Assembly: GCF_001654835.1 (NCBI RefSeq)
Contig: NZ_LXEP01000044.1
Span: forward strand, 1-64,000
Length of the DNA stretch: 64,000 nt
Source of the DNA: Buttiauxella gaviniae ATCC 51604
GTDB lineage: Bacteria > Pseudomonadota > Gammaproteobacteria > Enterobacterales > Enterobacteriaceae
Direction: 5' to 3'
Part shown: positions 35,121 through 43,680 of the stretch, piece after piece
Layout: each line of letters begins with the position of its first letter
How positions within the stretch are numbered: position 1 is the first letter of the stretch
Notes under the pieces: generated by a model
The model's input: only the letters and a program-made list of their open reading frames with translations
Told to the model about the DNA's origin: nothing
Database searches by the model: none
Program-made: the position numbers and the translations under genes

Positions 35121-36770
35121 ATGGCGAGCTGGTGGAAAGAGGCGGTGGCCTACCAGATTTATCCGCGCAGTTTTAAGGACAGTAACGGCGACGGCATTGG
35201 TGACCTGAACGGCATCACCGAAAAACTCGATTATCTGAAAGACCTCGGCATCGATCTGATTTGGATCTGCCCGATGTACAAATCGCCGAATGATGATAAC
35301 GGCTACGACATCAGCGATTATCAGGAGATCATGGCGGAATTTGGCACAATGGCTGATTTTGACCGCCTGCTGAGTGAAGTTCACGCCCGTGGAATGCGAC
35401 TGATTATCGACTTAGTGGTCAACCACACGTCCGATGAACACCCGTGGTTCCTTGAATCCCGCTCCTCACGCGATAATCCCAAACGCGACTGGTACACCTG
35501 GCGCGACGGTAAAAATGGTGCAGAACCCAATAACTGGGAAGGTATTTTTAAAGGTTCAACCTGGGAGTTTGACCCGGTAACCGAGCAATATTTTCTGCAT
35601 CTGTTTACCCGCCGCCAGCCGGATCTGAACTGGGAAAACCACGATGTACGCCGTGCCGTGTACGACATGATGCGCTGGTGGCTGGATAAAGGTATTGACG
35701 GGTTCCGTATCGACGCCATCGCGCACCTGAAAAAAGAGCCACTGCTGGCCGATGTGCCTAACCCTGACAAACTGCGCTATGCGCCGTCGATGAAAAGTCA
35801 TCTGAACTACGATGGGCTGCTCGATTATGTCGATGACATGAGCCGTAACGTTTTGCAGCACTACGATATTGTCACCGTTGGTGAGATGAACGGCCTGTTT
35901 GCTGACCACGCCGAAGAATGGGTAGGGGAACATCGTAACCGCTTGAGTATGGTGTTCCAGTTTGAACACGTGCGGCTGTGGGAACCGGAAGCCGGTTTGC
36001 GCCCGGAACCAGGGGTATTAAAGAAAATCTTCACCGCCTGGCAAGAAGCGCTGGAAGGAAAAGGCTGGAATGCGCTGTATGTGGAAAACCATGACCTGAC
36101 GCGCATTACCTCGCGTTGGGGCGACACCGAGCACCATTGGCGGGAAAGTGCGACCTGCATCGCCGCGCTCTATTTTCTGATGCAGGGCACGCCGTTTATC
36201 TACCAGGGGCAGGAAATCGGTATGACCAATACCCGATTCAACAGCCACGACGATTTTGATGACGTGTCAGCAAAAAATATGTGGCGTGAAATGGAAGCGC
36301 AGGGCAAAAGCGAAGAAGAGATTATCGCGTTTCTCACCAATACCGGGCGCGACAATTCCCGCACGCCAATGCAATGGAATGCCTGGCCGAACGCCGGATT
36401 CAGCGATGGTGAGCCGTGGTTTAAGGTGAATGCCAACTTTGAAATGATTAACGTCGCCAGCCAGCAGCAAGACCCGGACTCAGTGCTGAACTTCTACCGT
36501 GCGTTAATCAAACTGCGCAAACAGGAGCGCGCGCTGATTTATGGGCGTTATGAGCTGGAACTGGCAGACAACCCGCAAATTTACGCTTACCGACGCGTGC
36601 TCGACGGCGCGGAGTTTGTAGTGCTGTGCAATATGTCCTCGAAATCGGCACGCTGGACGGCAGAAGAATTACCGCTCGAATGGGCAGAATGCGTGTTGGG
36701 GAATTATCCGCAGGTTGATGAACTCTATCGGCTGCACCCGTGGGAGGCGCGGGTTTATAAGCTCGCGTGA
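35121..36770 (+). CDS. GH13 alpha-glucosidase (second, paralogous)
   Basis: A 549-residue alpha-glucosidase, GGGAGG before the ATG, three bases after the first GH13 gene. Catalytic residues are Asp in GFRIDAIAHLKK, Glu in TVGEMNG and Asp in ENHDLTR; region V is again QPDLN. The residue after the nucleophile is Ala, not Val, which predicts a different linkage preference from its neighbour. Together they could hydrolyse different isomers delivered by the same importer, as PalQ and PalZ are reported to do for isomaltulose and trehalulose in Erwinia rhapontici (parallel, not proof). It is the last gene of the locus. Confidence 0.9.
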   Translation: MASWWKEAVAYQIYPRSFKDSNGDGIGDLNGITEKLDYLKDLGIDLIWICPMYKSPNDDNGYDISDYQEIMAEFGTMADFDRLLSEVHARGMRLIIDLVVNHTSDEHPWFLESRSSRDNPKRDWYTWRDGKNGAEPNNWEGIFKGSTWEFDPVTEQYFLHLFTRRQPDLNWENHDVRRAVYDMMRWWLDKGIDGFRIDAIAHLKKEPLLADVPNPDKLRYAPSMKSHLNYDGLLDYVDDMSRNVLQHYDIVTVGEMNGLFADHAEEWVGEHRNRLSMVFQFEHVRLWEPEAGLRPEPGVLKKIFTAWQEALEGKGWNALYVENHDLTRITSRWGDTEHHWRESATCIAALYFLMQGTPFIYQGQEIGMTNTRFNSHDDFDDVSAKNMWREMEAQGKSEEEIIAFLTNTGRDNSRTPMQWNAWPNAGFSDGEPWFKVNANFEMINVASQQQDPDSVLNFYRALIKLRKQERALIYGRYELELADNPQIYAYRRVLDGAEFVVLCNMSSKSARWTAEELPLEWAECVLGNYPQVDELYRLHPWEARVYKLA

Positions 36771-36778
36771 ACAATTTT

Positions 36779-36863
36779 GTCGGATGTCGCTACGCTAATC
36801 CGACCTACGCGATTTCAGAAGGCTTTGTTTTGTAGGGTGGATTAGCGAATAGCGCCATCCACC
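36779..36863. repeat. Pair of REP-like hairpins
   Basis: The first stem is GTCGGAT / ATCCGAC (36779-36804) and the second GGTGGAT / ATCCACC (36836-36863), separated by 31 bases. This arrangement resembles bipartite REP/BIME elements placed after operons. The second stem matches that at 29094. Confidence 0.6.
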
Positions 36864-36983
36864 GTTGACTCCGGTCCAGCCGGATGTTTCTGCTGCACGA
36901 ACGATGAAAGTCTCAGAGCAACCTGATGTAGTAACGGCATTGCCTGCGGTATGATGTGCGCTGGTTTTTAACAAGGAGGGGTT

Positions 36984-37784
36984 ATGTTGACGACAACATT
37001 TCCAGCTTTGCAGCCGACAACCATCAATGCCATTAATACGCTTGGCGAGTGGCTTTCTCACAATGAGTTTGCCGCGCCACCTGCGGTTTGCGATGGTCAA
37101 TTGATTATCCTCGCGGGTAATGCCGTTATCCCTACCATTGATGCAGCCTGTGAGCTTGCCGCCAATAGTGAATTGCCGCTGCTGATTACCGGCGGAATTG
37201 GTCATTCGACCACTTTTTTATACGCGGAGATTGCTAAGCACCCACGCTATAACACCATTCCCACCACTGGTCGCGCGGAAGCTGCCATTATTAAAGATAT
37301 TGCGACGGAGTTCTGGAAAGTCCCGGCAGAAAAAGTGCTGACCGAAGTGAAGTCCACTAACTGTGGTGAGAACGCACGTTTCACTTATGAGTTGCTGCAA
37401 ACACTGGAAATAACGCCAGCTCGCGCGATTATCATTCAGGATCCGACCATGCAGCGCCGTACTGTCGCGACGTTTGAACGCGTCTGGCAAAGCGACTTGC
37501 ATAAACCACAATGGCGTAGTTGGCCGGGTTTTGTTCCGCACTTAGTCAGTGACGAAACTCATACCGCTTTTAGCCTGCATGAAAAGGGCTTATGGCCGGT
37601 TGAGCGGTATATTTCGCTGGCACTGGGGGAGATCCCGCGTATCAGAGATGATGCGCAGGGCTACGGGCCGAATGGGCGTGACTTTATTAGCCATGTTGAT
37701 ATTCCGACTGCGGTAATGAATGCCTGGGAAATTCTCGCCAATGACGCCGCGCTGGCGCAATTAATGCACGAGCGCGGCTTATAA
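36984..37784 (+). CDS. ydcF: YdcF-family protein (DUF218)
   Basis: A 266-residue protein with the DUF218 fold: LIILAGNAVIPTIDAA near residue 36, LLITGGIGHST, a conserved Gly-Arg-Ala-Glu (TTGRAEAAIIKD), and IIQDPTMQRRTVATF. E. coli YdcF binds S-adenosylmethionine in vitro, but its role is not known. AAGGAGG precedes the ATG. In E. coli K-12 ydcF lies directly next to aldA; here 10.3 kb of sugar-catabolism genes separate them. It converges with the isomerase gene with only four bases between the stops. Confidence 0.9.
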   Translation: MLTTTFPALQPTTINAINTLGEWLSHNEFAAPPAVCDGQLIILAGNAVIPTIDAACELAANSELPLLITGGIGHSTTFLYAEIAKHPRYNTIPTTGRAEAAIIKDIATEFWKVPAEKVLTEVKSTNCGENARFTYELLQTLEITPARAIIIQDPTMQRRTVATFERVWQSDLHKPQWRSWPGFVPHLVSDETHTAFSLHEKGLWPVERYISLALGEIPRIRDDAQGYGPNGRDFISHVDIPTAVMNAWEILANDAALAQLMHERGL

Positions 37785-37788
37785 GTCA

Positions 37789-39207
37789 TTAACGATGCAG
37801 GTAACAGTTCACCCCTAAATACTTGCTGAACGCCTCCTGCAATACTACACCCGTCGCCGAGTGGTTCATGGCGACGTGGTGTTCAAAGCCGTTATTACAA
37901 ATCCACGCCAGTAAATTCTCCAGATGTGGCACTTCAATCACCGCGCGGCAGCCAACGGTATCTAACGCATCGTCAACGGATTGCCCTTCACCGACATACG
38001 CTTTCACTTCCCCGGTAAAATCATCGGAAGAGAGGCGGAAATAGGTGAGCGGGCCACTTTTCAGGCGGCCATGCACCGCGCCACAGGTGTTCTCTTTGCC
38101 GACGGTGGTGCCGATAATATCGGCGGTACCCATCGACGGAGATTCCAGGCTGCTGCTGGCAAAGTTCCCGCAGTGGAACAGCACGCATTTGTTGCGATCG
38201 TCGCCGAAGTTATTGTTCCAGTCGGCAATTGAGGCAGGATTAAGCGACGCGCTGGCAAGGGCATACATCGACAGTGCGCCCATCACATCCACTTCGCAGG
38301 CGCTTGGCATTAACTGCCCGGACATCACGCTCATAATCGAGCAAACGTTAATGCCGAGGTTTTCCTGAAGCGAGGTCCAGCACTGGATCGCGGTGGTGTC
38401 GATGTCGTTTGCCACTACCCATTCGCTGATCACCACAAACAGTTTTGCCATTTGGGTTAACTTATCGGCGGGAATGCCGCTGGCATCGGCGTTTTCAATT
38501 AAGATGCCGCGCTTCTCATGCACGCGCAGATCGTCATCGCTGATGTGTTTAATGCGGGTGAAGATTTCCGACAGGTCGAGGGTTTCAACCGCCACGCCCA
38601 TTTTTTCGAGCAGTTTTTCGCTGTAGCGCACGGTGTTAAAACTTGCCGGACGCGCCCCAATCGCCCCGATACGCACGCCCTGCATCGATTTCACCACCCG
38701 ACAGATTTGCGCAAAACGCTGTAAATCTTGTTCGAATACTTCACCGCTTAACGCACACACATGCTGCGTGGTGAGCGTGAAGGGGATGTTGTACTGACGC
38801 AGGTTGTTGCACAGGGAAATTTTCCCGCAGAAGCTATCGCGGCGTGTCGCCAGGCCCATTTTGTCGAGGTTGTCTTCTTCTGCCTGAATCAGCACCGGCA
38901 CTTTGAGGCCGGAAAGACGAATCGCTTCTGCCACTGCTTTTTCATCGCCAAAGTTTGGCAATAACACCACTACACCGTGAATGTCGTCACGATGCTGGCG
39001 GAACAGTTCGGCGCAGACTTTGGCATCTTGTCGGGTTTCCACACCGCCGAGATGCGTTTGACCATCTTTTAACATCACGGTTTTGATACCCAGTTTGCCA
39101 AACAGGGCTTCAGCCTGTTCATGCGCCTGCGCTACTAAATAGCTTGGGAAGAACCCGCGGTTTCCGATGATCACACCGAAGGTCAGTTGTTTAGGGATTC
39201 TGGACAT
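37789..39207 (-). CDS. L-fucose/L-arabinose isomerase-family protein
   Basis: This 472-residue protein has the FucI/AraA fold. Recognisable parts are FGVIIGNRGFFPSYLV at the start, VVLLPNFGDEKA, a probable metal-ligand Glu in CWTSLQENLGINVCS, a second acidic ligand in SACEVDVMGAL and the C-terminal HVAMNHSAT with a His ligand. It should interconvert an aldose and a ketose with Mn2+. The kinase and split transketolase upstream in the same operon suggest it makes the ketose that is phosphorylated next. Substrate not determinable; D-apiose or another pentose is plausible. Confidence 0.85.
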   Translation of the reverse strand: MSRIPKQLTFGVIIGNRGFFPSYLVAQAHEQAEALFGKLGIKTVMLKDGQTHLGGVETRQDAKVCAELFRQHRDDIHGVVVLLPNFGDEKAVAEAIRLSGLKVPVLIQAEEDNLDKMGLATRRDSFCGKISLCNNLRQYNIPFTLTTQHVCALSGEVFEQDLQRFAQICRVVKSMQGVRIGAIGARPASFNTVRYSEKLLEKMGVAVETLDLSEIFTRIKHISDDDLRVHEKRGILIENADASGIPADKLTQMAKLFVVISEWVVANDIDTTAIQCWTSLQENLGINVCSIMSVMSGQLMPSACEVDVMGALSMYALASASLNPASIADWNNNFGDDRNKCVLFHCGNFASSSLESPSMGTADIIGTTVGKENTCGAVHGRLKSGPLTYFRLSSDDFTGEVKAYVGEGQSVDDALDTVGCRAVIEVPHLENLLAWICNNGFEHHVAMNHSATGVVLQEAFSKYLGVNCYLHR

Positions 39208-39231
39208 AGCTTCACTCCGCTCAAAATAGAT

Positions 39232-40722
39232 TTAATTCGGCATAAAGCGGCAGCGCGCTACTGCTTCAAGCCATTGTTTATAGTTTTGTTGCATTGTTTT
39301 TTGTTGTTCTGCCTGTGGCAGCAAACGCTCGCCACAGTTGGCCAGTGCCGCAAGCGGTGTGCCGTCTTGCCACCAGCCGAGAGTTTTACCTGCTAACAGC
39401 GTCGCGCCGAGTGCGGATATTTCAGCCGCGGGTTGAATGATTAACGGGCGTTGTAGCACATCAGTTTGCAACTGCATCAACCAGCGGTTCTGGGTGGCGG
39501 TGCCATCAACGCACAGCGATTCGAGGTGCTGGCCAGTTGCCTGTTCCATCGCGAAAAAGACATCGGCAATTTGATAAACCAGTGATTCCAGTGCGGCTCG
39601 CGCCAGCACCGCAGGGGTAGCGGCGTCCGTCAGGCCACAAATCATGCCGCGTGCATGGAGATCCCACCACGGTGCACCCAGCCCGGAAAGCGCAGGCACG
39701 TAATAGACGCCCTGGTTACTTTCTGCGGATTGTGCAAGCCGGGTCAGTTCTGCCGGGTCGCTGATGCCAAGCATTTTCCCCAGCCATGCGGCACCTGATC
39801 CGGTGTGGGTGATGTTGCCTTCCAGCGCGTAATTCAGCTCGCCGTCGTGCCAGGCAAGCGTGGTGCTCAGGCGATTGCTGCGGGTTGCCGGTTCGGGAAG
39901 CGAAAGCATCAATGACGAGCCGGTACCATAAGTGGCTTTAACCACCTGCCCGCAAACACTGCGTTGGGCGTACAGTGCCGCATGTGAATCACCGATCAAT
40001 GCCAGCACCGGCGTGCCAATCGGCAAACCGGGAATGGTGTTGATTTGCACTTCGCCATGATGACCGGAAGATGCGCGCACTTCAGCAAGTGCCGCACGCG
40101 GAATGCCGAATAATTTGAGTAATTCGTCGTCCCATTCCCCCTGATAAATATTGAACAGCTGCGTGCGGGCGGCATTCGAGTAGTCGGTGGTAAACGAGTG
40201 TCCGGCAGTCAGTTGCCAGTTCAACCAGGAATCGATGGTCCCGATACACAGCTCACCCGCTGCGGCACGCTTCATGCCGTCGGGAATAGCATCGAGCAGG
40301 GCGCGGATTTTTGCCGCCGGGAACAGAGGATCAACGGGCAGGCCCGTCAGGCGGGTGATCAGTTCACCGTGGCCTTGCGCTAAAAGTTGCTCGCATATCT
40401 GTTCTGAGCGGCGGTCCTGCCAGCTCACGACGGGCGTAAGCGGCTTGCCATCATGGCGCTGCCACACCAACACGGACTCACGCTGGTTGCTTATCGCAAT
40501 GCCTGCGATGGTGACGGAGCCAAGTTGTTGCAGGCAGCCGCTCAGTGCTTCGCAAACTGCATGCCACAATGCAATTGGGTCTTGTTCTGCAAGCCCTGGA
40601 GCCGGGTGCGTCATTGCCACGCCGACACTGCAACGGGCGCAGATTTGCCCGTTGCTATCCACCGCCACCACTTTGGCGTTGGTGGTGCCCTCATCAATAG
40701 CCAGAATTATCGGGCTGGACAT
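39232..40722 (-). CDS. FGGY-family carbohydrate kinase
   Basis: From ATG 40722 (AAGGAG seven bases before) a 496-residue kinase with two actin-like domains. It shows the phosphate-1 motif IDEGTTNAKVVAVD, WQDRRS, the adenosine region (GTGSSLMLS) and the C-terminal signature area (VDGTATQNRWLMQLQTDVL). The frame is open six codons further, but the ribosome binding site fixes the start. Expected to phosphorylate the ketose made by the neighbouring isomerase. Its start lies three bases before the stop of the transketolase C-subunit gene, so they are coupled. Confidence 0.9.
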   Translation of the reverse strand: MSSPIILAIDEGTTNAKVVAVDSNGQICARCSVGVAMTHPAPGLAEQDPIALWHAVCEALSGCLQQLGSVTIAGIAISNQRESVLVWQRHDGKPLTPVVSWQDRRSEQICEQLLAQGHGELITRLTGLPVDPLFPAAKIRALLDAIPDGMKRAAAGELCIGTIDSWLNWQLTAGHSFTTDYSNAARTQLFNIYQGEWDDELLKLFGIPRAALAEVRASSGHHGEVQINTIPGLPIGTPVLALIGDSHAALYAQRSVCGQVVKATYGTGSSLMLSLPEPATRSNRLSTTLAWHDGELNYALEGNITHTGSGAAWLGKMLGISDPAELTRLAQSAESNQGVYYVPALSGLGAPWWDLHARGMICGLTDAATPAVLARAALESLVYQIADVFFAMEQATGQHLESLCVDGTATQNRWLMQLQTDVLQRPLIIQPAAEISALGATLLAGKTLGWWQDGTPLAALANCGERLLPQAEQQKTMQQNYKQWLEAVARCRFMPN

Positions 40723-40724
40723 GG

Positions 40725-41669
40725 CTATGCTCCTTTGCAAAGCGCCGTGGCGGAACGTGTTACCCCTGCGGCATCAATTCCATGATGGGCACGCATCTCC
40801 TTGCGATCCGCCGCAATAGCATAGCTACCGTCTGCAATACCGAGCCGCAACAGAGGGATGCCACACCCGGCTTCCGCTAACACTTCAGCGACCAGGCTGC
40901 CAACACCGCCATTCACGTTGTGCTCTTCAACGGTTATCACATGGCGTGAATTTTTAAGCATGGTGAGAAGTTGCGCGGTATCGCAAGGGCGGATAGACGG
41001 AACGTTGATCACCGCCGCATTAATACCCAAATCTGCGAGTTGTGCCGCCGCCGTGACAGCTTCATGCACCGTTGAACCCATTGCCACTAAGGCCACATCG
41101 TCGCCTTCGCGCAGTTGATTAATTGCACCTGGTTTGAACTGATAATCTGCGTCGTGCAGTTCCGGCAATGCTTTGCCGTCAAGACGAATGTAGACCGGGC
41201 CAATGTGTTCCAGTGCGTAGTCAATAATCTGGCGGCATTCAATCGGGCACGATGGCGCATAGATTTCAATGTTGCCAAAACCGCGCAGCACGGCGATGTC
41301 GTCAATGCTGTGGTGGGTGCTGGCGAGCGGGCCATAACTGGCTCCGGCATTGAGGCCAAAAAGTTTGACGTTGCTGTTGTTGTAGCAAACGTCGACTTTG
41401 ATCTGCTCATTGGCGCGTGAGATTAAAAACGGAGCCGCATTGCAGGTGACGGCTATTTTCCCGCCCATCGACAAGCCCACCGCCGTGCCTACCAGCGTCT
41501 GTTCGGCAATCCCGACGTTCACCAGCCGGTCGGGAAACTGCTTCATAAATGGGGATATTTTTGCCGTAGAAGTTGAGTCGGCCACGACCGGCACCAGGTC
41601 TACGCCACGTTCGACGGCGTCAATAAAGGCATTCACCATTACGGTTGCCAGGTGTTCGCTATTACTCAT
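40725..41669 (-). CDS. Transketolase-like protein, C-terminal (pyrimidine-binding) subunit
   Basis: A 314-residue protein matching the second half of transketolase: the pyrimidine-binding domain (PFMKQFPDRLVNVGIAEQTL with the catalytic Glu in IAEQ; THHSIDDIAVLRGF) and the C-terminal domain (VITVEEHNVNGGVGSLVAEV). It requires the N-terminal subunit encoded just upstream (eight-base overlap). Two-subunit transketolases are known in catabolic operons, including AptA/AptB of apulose-4-phosphate metabolism. Confidence 0.9.
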   Translation of the reverse strand: MSNSEHLATVMVNAFIDAVERGVDLVPVVADSTSTAKISPFMKQFPDRLVNVGIAEQTLVGTAVGLSMGGKIAVTCNAAPFLISRANEQIKVDVCYNNSNVKLFGLNAGASYGPLASTHHSIDDIAVLRGFGNIEIYAPSCPIECRQIIDYALEHIGPVYIRLDGKALPELHDADYQFKPGAINQLREGDDVALVAMGSTVHEAVTAAAQLADLGINAAVINVPSIRPCDTAQLLTMLKNSRHVITVEEHNVNGGVGSLVAEVLAEAGCGIPLLRLGIADGSYAIAADRKEMRAHHGIDAAGVTRSATALCKGA

Positions 41670-42492
41670 CTTTCAGTTCCTCCAGCGCCAGTTCGATTTC
41701 GTCACCTTTCGGTATCCGGTGGTGCCATTCCGCGCGTCCCTGAATAAAGGAGATGCCCGCGCCTTTGGTGGTGTTGGCAATCACGACGTGCGGTTTGCCG
41801 TGCGGTTGTAATCCTTCAAGTGTTGTAACCACATCAGCCATATCGTTGCCACGGCACTCGGTGACTTCCATGCCGAATGCGCGCCATTTCTCATCGAGCG
41901 GGTCGGTATTGAGGATCTCTTTGGTCGAGCCTGCGAGTTGCAGATTGTTTTTGTCGTTAATAATGATCAGGTTATCGAGCTGGTAATGCGCCGCGACTAA
42001 CGCCGCTTCCCAGTTGCTGCCTTCTGCCAGCTCGCCATCGCCGGTCACCACAAAGACGCGACGTTTGCTGTTGTCGCGTTTGGCGGCCAGTGCAATGCCA
42101 ACGGCGACCGGCAGACCGTGGCCGAGCGCGCCGGTGTTAAGTTCCACACCTGGCGTTTTGTGTTTCACCGGGTGGCCGGGCAGGTGAGAGTCGGCATGCT
42201 GATAAGTCGGCAACCACTCCACGGGAATAAACCCGGCTTCAGCCAACACGCAGTAATAACCACCAACCGCATGGCCTTTGGACTGAATGTAGATGTCACG
42301 TTCGTCGCTGTTAATCAGCTGCGGCGAACAATTCAGTATCCGGAAGTACAGGGCGGTTAAGATTTCTACCTGCGATAAATCCGCCCCGGTATGGCCGCCA
42401 GCCGGGCTGTTGGCATTGAGCAGGACGATGCGGCGACGGACGGCGCGCGCTCTCTTTTCCAGATCCGTAACAGACAGTGCGAACGGATTCAT
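41662..42492 (-). CDS. Transketolase-like protein, N-terminal (TPP-binding) subunit
   Basis: From ATG 42492 a 276-residue protein matching the first half of transketolase. It has SPAGGHTGADLSQVEILTAL, LGHGLPVAVGIALAAK and the thiamine-diphosphate/Mg2+ motif GDGELAEGSNWEA with NDKNNLQ. Together with the next gene it forms a complete enzyme that splits a phosphorylated ketose or transfers a two-carbon unit. The frame is open nine codons upstream. An 87-base gap with a GAATAATTATTC palindrome separates it from the transporter genes, so a second promoter is possible. Confidence 0.9.
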   Translation of the reverse strand: MNPFALSVTDLEKRARAVRRRIVLLNANSPAGGHTGADLSQVEILTALYFRILNCSPQLINSDERDIYIQSKGHAVGGYYCVLAEAGFIPVEWLPTYQHADSHLPGHPVKHKTPGVELNTGALGHGLPVAVGIALAAKRDNSKRRVFVVTGDGELAEGSNWEAALVAAHYQLDNLIIINDKNNLQLAGSTKEILNTDPLDEKWRAFGMEVTECRGNDMADVVTTLEGLQPHGKPHVVIANTTKGAGISFIQGRAEWHHRIPKGDEIELALEELKDE

Positions 42493-42578
42493 AGTGTTAC
42501 CCCTTGCATTAAAAATCATATATGAATAATTATTCTGGGTGGGTAAAAAAATACCCGCCGTTCAGGATTTGTGATGCG

Positions 42579-43679
42579 CTACACTTTCCCGCTGCTTTCC
42601 ATAATCGCTTTTTGGGCCACGACCGCCGCTTTTTGCTGCATGCGGTTTTGCATCTGGTCGATGATGACCGCCACAATAATCACGATGCCTTTGATGACCA
42701 TTTGCCAGAATTCACTTACGCCCATCATCACCAGACCGTCAGCCAGGAAGCCAATCACGAATGCGCCGACGAGGGTGCCAAGAATGGTGCCGCGCCCGCC
42801 TGCCAGCGATGTTCCGCCGAGCACCACAGCGGCGATGGCGTTCATTTCAAACGCTGTGCCGTTTGCCGGGTGGCTGGCAACCAGTTGAGCGGAAACCACG
42901 ATCCCGGCAATGGCGGCGCAGAAACCGGACAGCGTATAGACCCAAATTTTCACCTGGCGGACTTTGACGCCTGAAAGTTCAGCGGCGCGTTCGTTATCGC
43001 CAATGGCGTAAACATGGCGGCCAAACGGCAGGCGGCGGGCGACATAGGCAATGGCGACGGCCAGCACAATCATCATCCAGATAGCCCACGGAATACCGAA
43101 CAGCGTGCCGGAGCCAATCAGGTCAAAACCGGTATTGCCGAGTTGTGGGTTGCCGGAAAGTCCGGGGAAGGTTTCACCGCCCGAGGTCAACATGGCGGCC
43201 CCGCGCAAGATGTACATGGTGCCGAGGGTGCAGATAAACGGCGCGACGTTGTAGCGGGTGATAATCCAGCCATTACCCGCGCCAATCAGCCCGCCAACCA
43301 GCAGCACTAGTGGCACAATCACCCACACACTTGGGAAGATAGCGATACCGAACATCGGCAGCACAATACCTTTGGTTATCAGCCAACCGGCAATCATGCC
43401 GCACAGCCCGAGCGTTGCGCCAATCGACAAATCAATGCCCGCCGTGATGATGACAAAGGTGATGCCGAGTGCCAGAAAGGCGTTGATGGCAATGTGTTTA
43501 ATCATGATCACCAGGCTGCCCATGGCGAGGAAATCAGGCACCATGATGGCGAAGAAGCCGACAATCAAAAACAGCGCAATAAAGGTGCGGAGTTTGAGCA
43601 GTAACAGCAGCAGATTTTCCCGCGAGCTGAACGGCGAGCCTGGTCTGGCGTTGAGCGCGACAGTATCATTCGTTTTCAT
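42579..43679 (-). CDS. Ribose-type ABC transporter permease (RbsC/XylH family)
   Basis: From ATG 43679 (AAGGG seven bases upstream) a 366-residue permease with eight to ten membrane segments. It has the family motifs FVIITAGIDLSIGATLGLCG and the ATPase-contact region with AAVVLGGTSLAGGRGTILGT. It imports a monosaccharide together with the neighbouring ATPase and binding protein. A longer open frame covers the end of the ATPase gene and is not expected to be used. Confidence 0.92.
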   Translation of the reverse strand: MKTNDTVALNARPGSPFSSRENLLLLLLKLRTFIALFLIVGFFAIMVPDFLAMGSLVIMIKHIAINAFLALGITFVIITAGIDLSIGATLGLCGMIAGWLITKGIVLPMFGIAIFPSVWVIVPLVLLVGGLIGAGNGWIITRYNVAPFICTLGTMYILRGAAMLTSGGETFPGLSGNPQLGNTGFDLIGSGTLFGIPWAIWMMIVLAVAIAYVARRLPFGRHVYAIGDNERAAELSGVKVRQVKIWVYTLSGFCAAIAGIVVSAQLVASHPANGTAFEMNAIAAVVLGGTSLAGGRGTILGTLVGAFVIGFLADGLVMMGVSEFWQMVIKGIVIIVAVIIDQMQNRMQQKAAVVAQKAIMESSGKV

Positions 43680-43680
43680 A

